NCBI RefSeq assembly: GCF_019649055.1
Contig: NW_026570329.1
Location: forward strand, 186,001 to 250,000
Source of the DNA: Paramacrobiotus metropolitanus
Lineage: Eukaryota; Tardigrada; Eutardigrada; Parachela; Macrobiotidae
Direction of reading: 5' to 3'
DNA: 64,000 bases
The notes beneath the pieces are model-generated. The model was not told the DNA's origin. It made no database searches and saw only the letters and a list, made by a program, of their open reading frames with translations. Positions within the stretch are counted from its first letter, which is position 1; every line of letters starts with the position of its first letter. Of this stretch, positions 35,709 to 47,441 are shown one piece after another. The translations under genes were made by a program, and so were the position numbers.

Positions 35709-36941
35709 TTTGATGCTAACAAATTTCCTCAGAATGCAACAATGTGACTGTTATACAGCAATCGGCAATCCAGTGCAGTACACAACACGGTCATTTTGGA
35801 AAACTGCAACTGGGAGCAAAGTACTGCTGCAATCTGGAATCTGGAAAACTGTATATCTGGAAAACATTTTTCGAACAGCGGGATATATGTGGATGCCTCA
35901 AGCGTCCACATCGAAAAAGCCTGCCCAGTGTCCAGATGCTGCCTGTGAGTGAACAGTGCAGTGTGCTTTGTGCGCAACGCTTTAATCTCAACAATTACAG
36001 TAACGTTACTGCGGCATCTCTGGGCGATTGCCTTATTACCTGATGCAACGACAGGAAGATACTTTAGCATTTGGTTGATTGTGGAATTTTTCCATGATAG
36101 TTCTTTTTAATTTCCCGAATCGGTGCCAGCATGGCGTATCTAACGAATGGCGTGCTCTAAGCTTGAACTATAAAATACAATAAGCGTACTTCGAAGTAAT
36201 GTATTTGCTCCAGTGATGGGTTACTGGTTACAGACCTTAGACGTACAGCTAGTAAGGAAATCTAGTACAGCTAGTAAAAACTCGTATTAAACATACAGTA
36301 AGCATTCAGTAGCCACTGGCTACTAGCCAGTAACGTTTTCGACCAGTAGTAACAGTAATTTATAAGGTAATGACAGCAGTAAAAAGTAAGTAGAAGAAAA
36401 GGAAAATTCTAATTGTCAATATAGATACTCTATACTAAGAATTTTATTTGAATTTGCGAATTTATCATTAATTTGTTTGCACCTTCGCGCTCGCGCGAAA
36501 TTTGCTTTCTAACATTAAAATTTATACTGAGCCTTGGCCGCAGGGACAGAGCGCCATAGATCACACCTAGCTAAAGGCGACTTCCGGTATACGTACGGAC
36601 CGGTACGGTTGCTAACTTGCTGCGCCAAACTAAAACTAAAACCCTTCGCTTCAATATTCCTGTAAACTGCTAGTAAAATTAGTACAAAAGTTGAATGGTT
36701 CAATTTCTGTTACGCACTTTAAAAGTGTTACTATTAGGTAGTACTTGGCTTACTGAGCAAGTAACTTTAAAGCCACTTAGTAAACAGTTAGAATTTTCAC
36801 TTTCTTTTTACATTCTTACTGTTTACTTACTGTTTTCGTTCAGCGAATAGGGCCCAGCCTTTGTACGACGAGTGCAGTACTTAAGAAATTAGTATGGATC
36901 GAATATCGGCATCCAATGCTGTACGAGTCATGTATACAGAG
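35709..36941. other. Spacer upstream of BTB2
   Basis: No coding gene seen. From 36211 (CAGTGATGGGTTACTGGTTAC) to about 36860 there are many TTACTG/CAGTAA repeats of the kind found near the ends of hAT elements, but no matching right end was found. No copy of the R element is visible here. Confidence 0.45.
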
Positions 36942-39900
36942 CAGTGATGTCCCGTTTACAATTTTTCCTGTCCCGACCGCACTTTCCCGATCAAAAACTT
37001 TCCCGCACCCGCTCCCGCACCCGAGCGCTCGGACAGTCCCGCACCACGCTCCGACTCCCGATTTTCAATAAAATAATTTTTTTAACCATGTTATTGTTAC
37101 AGCCTTTTTTTGTTAAAATGTTTCAAGTATGCCATACGTATGGAAAGTTACTAATTTTTCAACCTGCATAGTAAATCTTACTTTTAAAATTTCACCCTTA
37201 GCTTGAAATTATAGTATCGCCGTACATTTTATTATCACCGTCAACTATTCAGCTTTCTCTTACCACCGACATTTAAATCACCATCTAACCGCCGCTTATT
37301 AATACTACAAAACAGTAATCTCTCGAAATGCTCATCCGAAGTTTTTAATCTCCTGTTACTGAGCAAAATTCCGCAACACTAAACATCCGTTCGACGTCAG
37401 CGGTCGTTGCTGGAGCGCATAAAACTTGTTTGGCAAGAATTTTCAAACGTGGCAAGCAGGCCGCTTCAGCACTTTTCCAGAATTCCAAGGGGTTTGTCCC
37501 TATCCACGAAGAGGCAATATACATCTCTAGTTCAGTTTCGCACGTTGCAGCTTTGTCACTTCCGCTGTCCTGTCGCATCGACAAGCTACTTTGTCCTCTG
37601 TATAAAAAGTTCAGGAAATCCGGACCGACAAAACTATTCTTGCCTAAACATAAATAAATACTCAATATGCGGAAAGGATAAACGAATGATTCAGTAAAAT
37701 TCAAATACGACTTAATACTTAATTAGTTTAACTGTGATTCTTTTTCACTTACTTTCTTTAAACTGCACGTCTTGACCGCAGCCAACTTCTTGCATCATGC
37801 CCAGCATGAGCGCCTTGATTTTGAGAACCATCTCAGCAGATTTCTCAGGTCCAAAACTATTACACCACAGAAGCTTATATTTGGGATCCAGAAAAGCAGC
37901 GGCAAGGTACAGGTTGTCTTTTTCCACAGCACCAAATCTTTCGTCTAGTTGTTTCAGCAAGCCTTTCATAAAATCTTGCAATAACACGAAGTCTATATTC
38001 TTTTGGCATGTTTTGATATGCCTGCGAAGTCCACATAAAATAGGAATAACGTCTCCAATTACAGGATAGTCAGCCGTCTGCAGAATCTTAAACGATGCAT
38101 TGAAAACTTCCATAAGATTTACAAACGCTTGCAATACAAGGCGGTGCGCAGGTTTCAAAATATTTTTCTGAGAGTCCACATCTTTCCCAATCAAATTCCG
38201 CTGCCCGCTTGGCCATTAAAAAGTTCGAGTTCCATCTGGTCTGATTGCGGCTGACAAAGGTTTTCTTGAACGCTTCCTCCAGAATGGTTGTCTCCGACTG
38301 CGAATGCTTAACACGGTTAACGATCCCAGCAAGACCTTCAATAACTTGGTTGATAACCTGCGCATCTGCCATTGCGCTACCAATGGCCAAAGATAAGGTG
38401 TGCGCCGCGCACCGGACCTACACGAAAAACAAAATGATTACAAATCAAAATTAAAAAAATCACAAATAAACTATGCGGCAGTACGCGCGAGGACAAATAC
38501 AACAAACGAGTATAAAAAACTAAACTTTTGCGTAAATACTAAATACGAAATATAAATAATACACAAGAAATCATTATAACACAAAACACTCGCACACAAA
38601 CTTACCACAATGTTTCTATCGGGAATCCGGCAGTATGTGTCACGGATTTTTTGAAACGCTTGCTCTGTGCGCTGGGAATCAAAATCAAGGTCGCTTTCCT
38701 CCGCTCTTTCATCATCGTTTTCTACGGATTCCACGCAGTCATTAAATCCGTCCTCATCTACACAGTAAGCAGCATAGAACACAAAACTGGTATATTAAAA
38801 ATCACAATAGATTTAGGCATTGAAAATGCAGATGCTTCTGATTTTAATTGCACAGTTTACTACATGACAATTTACCGACAACGTGTTCATCTTCCGCATC
38901 CGGTTTGCGCAAAAACTCCGCGGGAAAAAGGCTTGGCATCCAGTCGTCAAAAGCATTTACAAAATTTCGGCCGTTGTCAAGCCCAACATAATGCAGGACA
39001 TCCTTCAAGTTGTAGTCGAGTATCAAGACGGTAGCTAGTTGAAAAATATTCTCTGCAGTGTGCGACTCTTTAAAACGCGGACATCCCAACACGAAATTTC
39101 GCAGGCGAAATTTTTCATCGATAAACGAAACAGTTACACCCATATAGCCATGGCATCTCTTGCTCGTCCACAAATCCACGTTCAGTGATACAGCTGTGGT
39201 AGTAGACAACAAGATCTGTATTTTCTCACGAATTTCTTTTTCGAATTTTGGCAGGATGTGGCGTGTCAGCTGGTGTCGTCGAGGCCACTAAATAATGAAA
39301 ACTTTATCAACAAATATTACAATATTGAGCATCAACATGTTCAAAATAAACTTACATGTATTTAAAATTTTACGCTGCACTTATAACAGTTGTTTTCGTT
39401 AAGTCAAATAATGAAAAAGTGTACGTACTTTGCACTAACCTTGAGTTTGCTGTCACCAATCTTGATAGCCTCATCGAAACTTATGTCGCCAAGCATGGAC
39501 GGCGGTGCGAGGGTTTTAGCATAATATTTCCGACAGCGTCATTTAGCCGAATCTGTTTCAATGGTTCTTGCCATACAGTTCTGCTTTCTGTATCACGAAA
39601 TCGGTCATGGTGGGCTGCTCTCTGGATAGCTTTGTTCGCGAGATTTCGTTATCTTTGACTTTCTTAGCAATAAACTCCATGTAGTCCTGCAAAGCATGAA
39701 AATGCCATTGAGTAAGAAATACTAGTGCCAATTTGTCAAACGTGACAGCTAGCTGATAAAAACAACTTTGTACTATGTAGTAAACTAAACACTGTTTAGT
39801 AAACTGTACACTAAATTATGTATCTCCATAGCACGGAATCCATACCTTCGTCTTTGAATGATGCCGCGTGACATGTTTTTTGAACGCGTCGAAACTATCC

Positions 39901-40790
39901 GCTCCTCCATTCACCAGTCTCTTTGCATCCGATTCAGCACACAGTTTACACGTCGCGGAGTACTTTTTCCAGCTTCTCGCCTGTCCTTTAGCATACTCAG
40001 TCTTGCATACGGGGTTAACGAAGAATGCCTCATAGTATTCTTTTGCGGAAACCTTCGCAGCGGAGGAATTATTCGGCGCTTGGGGAGATTCCGGGGCAGT
40101 CGGAGAACTCGGAGAAGAAGCGCTGGTTTCGGGTTCTTGGCCGTCATCATCGTCAATAACAATAGATTGCTGCATGGCTTTTCAATCATCAAGAAGTCAA
40201 ACGTAATGAGAACACACTCAACACAGTAACCCAGCCTTGCTTTCAGTTCCTTAGAAATGGAATTAAAATTAACTAACTCTAAACTCCCGATAAATCATAA
40301 CACGTTTGATCTCACTTTACAGTTTACGGTCTCTGGCCAAACAGTTAAAAACAGATGGTTGGCAGTGAAATTGAATTTTCGTTAATTCCAGTGCCAAGGC
40401 ACGAGACAAAGAGCGATACTGGAAGTGTGAAAGTTACGGTACTGAAAGTGAACTGCAGTCTGCAGCCGCCAGCCAGCGGCAATGGGATTACAACAGCTAC
40501 TGGAACGCGGAGCAGTGGAATTAGTTACAGCAAGTTACTGCTACATGCTACGGTGGCTTGCTTACAAAATAATTTTTAAATTTCTAATTTGCAGATAATT
40601 TAATTTTTCACCATTCAAATAAATCCCGAGTTTTTCCGAGCAGCGGGCGGGCGTACTTATCAAGCTTTAATCCCGACCGCACCCGATCCGAGCAGAAAAT
40701 CTCCCGCACCGCTTTCCGAGCAAAAGCGGGTGCGGGGTGCGGGAAATTCCCGTGATTTACCGAGCCCGTGAAAAAAACGGGACATCACTG
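36942..40790 (-). mobile_element. hAT DNA transposon, decayed (3849 bp)
   Basis: Perfect 16-bp terminal inverted repeats CAGTGATGTCCCGTTT (36942-36957 and 40775-40790) enclose a transposase read from the - strand. Both subterminal regions are rich in repeated TCCCGCACC-type motifs. TACAGAG flanks the element on both sides (36935-36941 and 40794-40800), but with three extra bases (AAT) on the right. hAT elements normally make 8-bp duplications, so either bases were gained or the match is partial. The transposase carries frame breaks, so this copy is probably inactive. Confidence 0.85.
37345..40175 (-). pseudogene. hAT transposase with BED finger, intron-containing and degenerate
   Basis: Start MQQSIVIDDDDGQEPE at 40175. 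Exon 1 (40175-39846) encodes a BED-type zinc finger (CKLC...HVTRHH) and ends at AAG|GTATGG. Later exons show the hAT catalytic region (SLNVDLWTSKRCHGYMGVTV, exon about 39287-38844), VRCAAHTLSLAIG (exon beginning about 38420), FLDPKYKLLW (about 37860) and the C-terminal dimerisation region (VLCAPATTADVERMFSVA, ending 37345). Several junctions have plausible GT-AG introns, for example donor GTAAGT near 38606 and near 37752. The exon at about 39440-39690 contains in-frame stops, and the frame changes near 38200. No intact protein can be made from this copy. Confidence 0.75.
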
Positions 40791-42272
40791 AATTACAGAG
40801 TACACATACCGTTTGTAACTTTGTATACAAAAGTGTATAATATGCCCTGGTACTACATCAAAGCAGCCGACGCCTGAAGTAGGTAGAGCGAGCGTTCTGG
40901 CTGAATTCGCCGTCCCAGTGTCCCTTGAATTCGAGCAAATCAGCGATGGATTACTGAGCTTTCTGGACCACGTACTACTGTCGTATACTTTTGATTTGCT
41001 TTACTATTACTTTTTCACTGCCGCAAAGGTTATGATACTGCATGTATGCTAAGTTCTCTTTACTTTCGAAGTAGTCCACTAAATCCTTTGTCCAGCCGTT
41101 TGTTTGGTCTGTGCAAGTGTTGGCTAGGTATGTAGCGAATATTTTTAGGAATGTAGCAGCAATCGTCACATGTCGGAAGCCCCGGTTGGCTGCCAACCCG
41201 CATGACCTTTCCAGACAGCTCGCGGCATCAAATATATATATACACTGCAGCCGAAGCATCCATTGTAGCGGCATCAAGTATACTAGTGCAGAAGAACTAG
41301 CACCACTTTCAAAATTTAAATCCGGCCGCTGCCTGCACCTTGCCGGGCATCGCACCTTGCCGTTACACAGATCGACAGTGCAATTAGTTAAGCAGTGTGT
41401 GTGATGTTCCCACACACCAAATTAAAGACCGTCTGAGCTTCCATCACATGGTCTGGTCACCGGACTATGCATGTGGCGCAAGTTCCATCAATAACGGCTA
41501 CCTAGCACAAGGCACAAGTATCTCCACCCGTGGAAGAGACGCGCTACGGCCAGTATCCACGCATATTCTTCTATACGTTGGAGAGTGTCATGTACGCGAT
41601 CGACTCTCACCGAACCTCTCCATCAACATTCCCCGACGGTGACCGAAGCCCCGCATCGCGCATCACCGGCTTCTCTGTCATCCAGGAGAAGTCGCCCTTT
41701 AAGCACAACCTCACACCTCCCGTCATTAATTATCGGGGCACCGCGCTGAGAGGAACATATGCAGTGAGCGGCCGTGCACCTAGTCCGGCCATACTGTCTG
41801 ACCCTGAGTTTTTACGTCACCAGGCGAATCAGCAATGACAGCTACCAGCTGTTTTCCTAGTCGGTTGCAGCATAAGGTTATTTCGATGGGATCATGCATG
41901 GGATGGTAGGATTATTGGTAGCTTCGTATAATTATAATGGATTATATAACGGAGGTTAATTTGTCCGTGTATCTGTAAGTACATGTCCCGCGACATTGCA
42001 ATAATTGGCTCGCCGCCTCGGGACATACATTGATGCGCTGTTGGGCAAAGCGGTTTCTCTGGTTTCCTGTTTCCTAATTCACTGCGTTTTACTTTTAGTT
42101 TACTTAATAAAGAATTCATAAACTTCCAATTTTTGACATTATTTCACATCCGTACTAACACCGCAAAAGTACGAGTATCAAAAAACATCAGAGAACACTC
42201 GAGACCAGTGCTTATAAAGGCGTTCCACTGGAAGAACATCACCAACTGAAGATAGCTGTCCATCTCCCATAA
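40791..42272. other. Spacer between the hAT element and BTB3
   Basis: Contains an unassigned open stretch on the + strand (about 41500-41838, listed separately). No copy of the R element and no BTB exon is visible. The right end is the 3' flank of BTB3 on the opposite strand. Confidence 0.45.
41524..41838 (+). pseudogene. Unassigned possible coding exon or gene relic
   Basis: A + strand open stretch with protein-like composition: EETRYGQYPRIFFYTLESVM, then SRITGFSVIQEKSPFKHN and NYRGTALRGTY, ending in a stop at 41838. It is more GC-rich than its surroundings. I see no clear start, no partner exon and no family match. It could be a terminal exon, a processed relic or chance. Confidence 0.25.
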
Positions 42273-44336
42273 TCAAACATTCAGTGTAAAGCCACGCGAG
42301 TATAAGAAGAAACCACGTATTTTCATTATTGAAGCGTTGTTGATTCGAATGTCGGTAGCTAGAACGACATTACCTGTCTCCACACTGCCTTCGCGACCAT
42401 CCGCCGCCCACCGAACAACCAGCATTGATTGGCGTACTCCAATAATTTTGGCCAGGTCCCAGGAGCCGCATGGACCCTGTGCGAACACGATATCCTCCAG
42501 CCGGAACCCCATGGGCAGCTGCACATCGCGGCGCTGTTCCGTGGGGAAGAGCAAAGTCGGTTTCGAAGCGGCGTTCTGGTGCAGGAAGATGCTCAACAGC
42601 TCGGCTTCTGTCAGCAGACCACTCTATAACAACGGCAATGCATTACACCTCTATGTCGCGCATCAGCATCAACATCCATAACGGGAAACGCTCACCGTCG
42701 CGGGACCATCCGACAGTTGCGCCACGGTCAGCAGGGGAAAGTGCACCAGGAAGATCGCATCGCCCAGCATCTGACGCCGGTTGACAGCCGACAGCTCCAT
42801 GCTGTTCCGTTTGCAGGCTTCCACGGCCCATCTGCAACGGGATTATTAAGAAAGTCGTGTATTTAGTGCAGTAGCTGAATTACAGATCAGAATCACAGAT
42901 CAGTTTACCAGATCAATAATCATCACAAAAACTAAACGAACTGTTTATCAAACTCGTGTACGGTCTGGTATAAAAGCAATAATTATCACTTAATATTTTA
43001 GTCTTTAGAAAAGGTTTTGTCATGTGGAACAACGCAGAGAATATCGTGTTTTTGGTGTCCGGTATGCGAATAAATTAAATGTGGAATGTCCGGAATACCA
43101 AAAACATCGAAATACCTCTCGACAGCTAGGTAAATGTCGTGCTCCTCAGCAGACAGCGTGTTGCGTTGCAGTATGACACGCAGTGTGTCCTGGCGGATGT
43201 TAATGAACTGTTCCGATCGCAGAATCTCCACCGTCTTCTTATCCAGCATGTCCAAGCATTTTTCCCGAATATCATCCGCATGCCAACGTGTTGCCTGCAA
43301 CAGGACACAGCTATGCCGGTCGTCATGTTTTTCCCATCAGTTAGCCGGTAGAAAAACCGTAAGTTAATCAAATTTTATAAGGTATCCTAATAAAAACAAT
43401 CAAAGGCTATCCAATTTTAAGTGCCTTGAAATATTCACCAAGCCGAACCCTACAGATAAAGATAAATAAGATTTTGATTAGCTTAACAACTACGAATAAA
43501 AACTGGAGCATCAGAACAGTGAAACGAAATTGAAATCTGGGTTTTGCAATTTCCTGCTCAGACTTGTTCCAGAGCGGGCAGGCAACTGTTAGCGTCCAAC
43601 TGACTGGCAATCTTCTTCCAACAGACATGCACCAACGGCGCCACGTCGTATTTGTCCGCGCAATTCAAGGTGTCAAAAACATTGTCAGGATTGATGTTCT
43701 CCGCTTCATCCGTGTACATGTAGCTGTGACGATGGAAAGGAAAACATAACCCAAAAGCAGTTTCAAAGATCCTTAACAAAGTATTTCATTCAATACTTTT
43801 CTATTGCACATTTTTCCCTGTTTATCTCAAGCATCTTATATGATTTATATTGTATGTGGCAAGCATTGAGTCTATCATTTTATGACTGCAACTACGTTCT
43901 TTTTATTTGCAAGTGTACAGAAATCTTTGGCGTACTGGAGCATGTTGGCGAATGCATCAGGAATGAAATCCGGGATGTCAATGGGAACGGCGCAATTCTC
44001 GGGCAAGCTTCCGTAGAACATGGCGCGAAACACGGAACTGCGCATTGCCAAAATGGGCCTATACAAAATTAGAAAAGGTCACAAGCGGTAATAAGCTGAT
44101 GATGAACTACAGACTGGCGCGTCAAGCGCAACGTCAGTTACCAAACAGAATCAGATCAGGGTGAGAAACGTTGTGATTACTTGTGAGCTTCAAAGGTTTT
44201 CACTGGGCCGAAATGACGACCGACGACGAATCGCACATCACTGAAATCTCCACTGGTTAAAGTCTGCTTCATAGTTCATACAGCTGACGAGCGCCGAGGC
44301 CGGTTCTCCTTCTTGCGGTCGATTAGCGGACGCCAT
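42273..44336 (-). CDS. BTB3: BTB-BACK-SH3/Tudor-like protein with a 7-bp insertion in exon 1
   Basis: Exons 44336-44181, 44058-43936, 43723-43564, 43294-43116, 42831-42696, 42623-42273. Exon 1 is 156 bp instead of 149: a 7-bp insertion (TTCATAGTTCATA, about 44268-44280) shifts the frame after VSCM. The insertion leaves an in-frame internal ATG at 44272-44270, the methionine of the family's conserved MKQTLTSG. Initiation there gives 1041 bp and a 346-aa protein that loses only the divergent first 20 or so residues and keeps the whole BTB fold, BACK region and C-terminal module (VFAQG...WDLAKIIG...LVVRW). I therefore treat it as possibly functional. Splice borders follow the family pattern. Copy R3 lies about 0.85 kb upstream. 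Confidence 0.7.
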
Positions 44337-45497
44337 TTTGATGGGAAACTGACAAATAGCTAGCAAAACAAAAGCACTTAGCGCACCTAGACGCCGAAGA
44401 TTATAAAATTCCGAAACAAAACAAACCAACACATACCACAAATTTTGGCTATTATTATAATTGTACTTTTGTAAAAAATGAAAAGAAGAGCAGCAAATCA
44501 AATCTCGGACAGTGATGCGAGAAGGAGAAAAACAAGAACCAAAAACAGCCTGCCGAGTGTCTGAATGCAACGCTGTACAGTGTACTGTGCAGCTGCAGCG
44601 CTGCTACAGCATAACAGCGGATCCTTTGGGCGGTTGGCTTACCACCAAGCGCAACGACGGGGGGATGGCGGTTACGGGACACGCCAGGAACAAAGACAGA
44701 GTTTCTTCCGCGCGTATTGGGAATAATTTGGGACCGTTTTGTTTTAATTTTTAATAGCATTTAATTTTCAAGCAGAGATAGAAAGGTGACTGCTAGGATT
44801 TTTAGAGCATTTTGCTAGATTGAAGGGATCGACATTTGTCTATCATTAGCAAAGCCTGGTGCTTGTCAAGTACAGCTGCAAAATAATTTTTTTTGCAGTT
44901 AATCTCTGTTCCCGAAAAAGGTTCTGTAAAGTGTAAATCCACCCCGCCAGAGCTTTTTGTATGGCTCCTTTGTGTTGGATTTGTGTTCCTAACAGCAGCA
45001 AACACGCAGCAATTTGCCCCCGTAACACGGGCAGCCATGCGATGTACATATGCAGTGCCCGAGCGTTGTTTGTTTTGTTGGATTTCTCTGTTTCGATCTT
45101 TTCTGTTTTTTAGGCATACTTTTTTAGTTTATAACAGATTTTCTGCGCCACCATTTTAATTACTAACCTGGACGACTGTGCGCGCGCGCGCCATTTTGTT
45201 GGTTATGTTCGGCGGCCGGCGTTTTTTTTTCACGTTTCCGGTTGATTTGTGATATAGTGTCTCCACGTGTAGCTATCATTTTAGTGGTGCTTTCGACAAG
45301 CTTTAACAGAATTGTTATTAGCCGAACACATTGTACTCGTGCGTGATAACAGAAAATTTACCTTCATCACTACGTAGAAGTACGAACGCCGCATAAGCAC
45401 ATCTAGAACCGCACAGACCAAACTGAGATCAAAGCAAGATGCGCTCGAGGAAACATCGCTCCATGATTGGCTTGCTCACTGCTTGGAATTGCTGATA
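44337..45497. other. Spacer between BTB3 and BTB4
   Basis: Holds copy R3 of the intergenic element; no coding gene recognised. Confidence 0.5.
45060..45330 (-). repeat. BTB-cluster intergenic element, copy R3
   Basis: Strong match to R1, including GTGATATAGTGTCTCCACGT and CACGTTTCCGGTTGATTTGT on the + strand and the GC-dinucleotide run before CCATTTTGTTGG. On the - strand it lies upstream of BTB3. Confidence 0.65.
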
Positions 45498-45972
45498 TGT
45501 CGGAAGCTAGCTATAATGACCTTTTCGGCCTCCACAGCTAGTCTTCGCAGCCATCCACGTCCCACTGACCGACCGGCATCAGCTGACACATTCCAATAAT
45601 TTTGGCCAGCTCCCAGAAGCCACTCGGACCTTGCGCGATATCGCCCAGATGAAATATCCCTTGGGCATCGGCACGTACACTGCCTCGCAGCTCCGTACGG
45701 GGAAGGGTAATTAAGCCGGCTTCAATGCGGCGTTCTGGTGTATAAAGAGGTTCACCAGCTCGGTTTCCGTCAGCAGACCACTCTAATTACAGCACAACTG
45801 CACAGAATATTTACCCTATGTAGCAGCGCGAACGCGCTCGCCGTCGCGGGCCCATCCGCCGCCGACACAGGCGAAGCGCACCAGGAACAGGGCGTCGCCA
45901 AGCATCTGACGGTACGGTGGTTGGCAGCGAACGGATCCTTGTTATTCCGCTTACAGGCCTGGCATTTGCCAT
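45498..45972 (-). pseudogene. BTB4: relic of exons 5 and 6 only
   Basis: Degenerate exon 6 (45782 to about 45498) and exon 5 (45972-45842) of the BTB family. Exon 5 has lost its donor (GC in place of GT), carries a 4-bp insertion near 45912, and both exons contain frame breaks. No trace of exons 1-4 is visible between 45973 and the diverged R4 copy, so the 5' two thirds of the gene are deleted. Confidence 0.75.
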
Positions 45973-47441
45973 CTGCAACACCGGACCACTGAACAACTGG
46001 ACCCCGTGGAAAGCGCAGCTAAAGCAGCTTAAACTTGATACGAGACCACGAAACGCATACAAAGAAATCACTAATAAAAAAGTAACCAAATAAACAGAAA
46101 CAAAATGACTAAAAATTCAAAATCAAATAATCAAGAATGTACTCTGCTTAAACAAAACATGAAATAAAAGAAATCACAAAAATACCGCTATCCGTCTAAA
46201 AATAAATCGCGAATAAATAGCCACAAAAATAGTAGAATCGCACAAGTGACATCAAAAACAAGTATTTTACTTAAACAGATAATAACAAAGGGCCTCACCA
46301 CGTCTAGAAACAGCAGTACCGGCGTAATATAAGAAGTCGCCTCACCAAAAGCGTCTCTCCAAAACAATACGGTGGATGTAGAACAATTTCTCGGAGCGCG
46401 GTTGACCAACCACTGAGTGCAACGTTCCCACCCTTCAATCCGAATTTTTGAAAAGGTGTTATTCCTTTCTCGCGACAATCTTTTTTTGTTTTTCAAACAA
46501 AGCGTGGCTTTTTTTTCAGGGTTTTGTACATTGTAAGGCGGGGCGCTCCGCCCTCCTGAGTAGCTATTCGCTGTTTCTGGGGATTTCCACCCCGCACATT
46601 GCTGCGCTGTTTTGACGGATCTGCAGCACAGTTGCACTGGCTGCAGAATCCTTCCTTGTTAGTCTGGTGTTGCTGCGCCACGGTGCGCATTAGATTCGGC
46701 AATAAAGCCTCATCCGGGTTCACCGCTGTTCGCTGTCGAGGATACGCGTGGCGCCCATACGGCCCCGCGTTATAACATCATTACAGCATTTTTTGGTCCT
46801 ACAGCGCTGCGCACGTGCGACATTTTGTTGGCCCAGTGCGATCACATTTTTCCATGTACGTTGCCGGTTGATTTCTTAATGTTGTCGTATACAATGTTGA
46901 ATGTGCGGCCGCAATGCAGGTGCCATTTCAAGCTGCTGAATTGCTGAAACTTGAACAAATAATATTAACTCTCAAGGAGAACAGCGTTACTTCATTTTCC
47001 GGTGACTTCGAAAAATTTTGGAGAATGTGCTACTAGTAATTTAACAAAGTCGCAGCGACAGAAAAAGTTTGGGACACGTAACAAAAATCAGGAAAAGTTA
47101 GAAAACGATCGAAACAAAAGTAACTGATTTTTACCCCGGCGGCTCACCATAGTAACAAGGCAACCACCTCACGGTGTCGTTGGTAACCCGCGTAGCTACA
47201 TAAGCACTCGTACAGGGTGACTGCGTCCAAATGTCCGTCAAAATCACTTCGTCAGCTGTTCCCTGATCATCTATTTCACAATTCACATTTTGTTTTTAGA
47301 AATTCTTGATTTACCCTTGCATCATATTTTCGGTTCACGTGATCTGAAATTTGGAATCACCAAAGTGACAGAGTCTCACTGCGTTACGTACCCGTACAAC
47401 GTACCTACTGCTGTCTTGTTGTTTAGCCGTTTTCCATCAGA
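45973..47441. other. Spacer between BTB4 and BTB5
   Basis: About 46000-46500 is A-rich with no feature. A - strand open stretch at 46493-46723 has no recognisable family. R4 follows at 46770-46890. The BTB5 5' flank occupies the rest. Confidence 0.4.
46770..46890 (-). repeat. BTB-cluster intergenic element, copy R4 (diverged)
   Basis: Recognisable by GCGACATTTTGTTGG and GCCGGTTGATTTCTT in the same order and orientation as R1-R3. It points towards the BTB4 relic, not towards BTB5. Confidence 0.45.
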
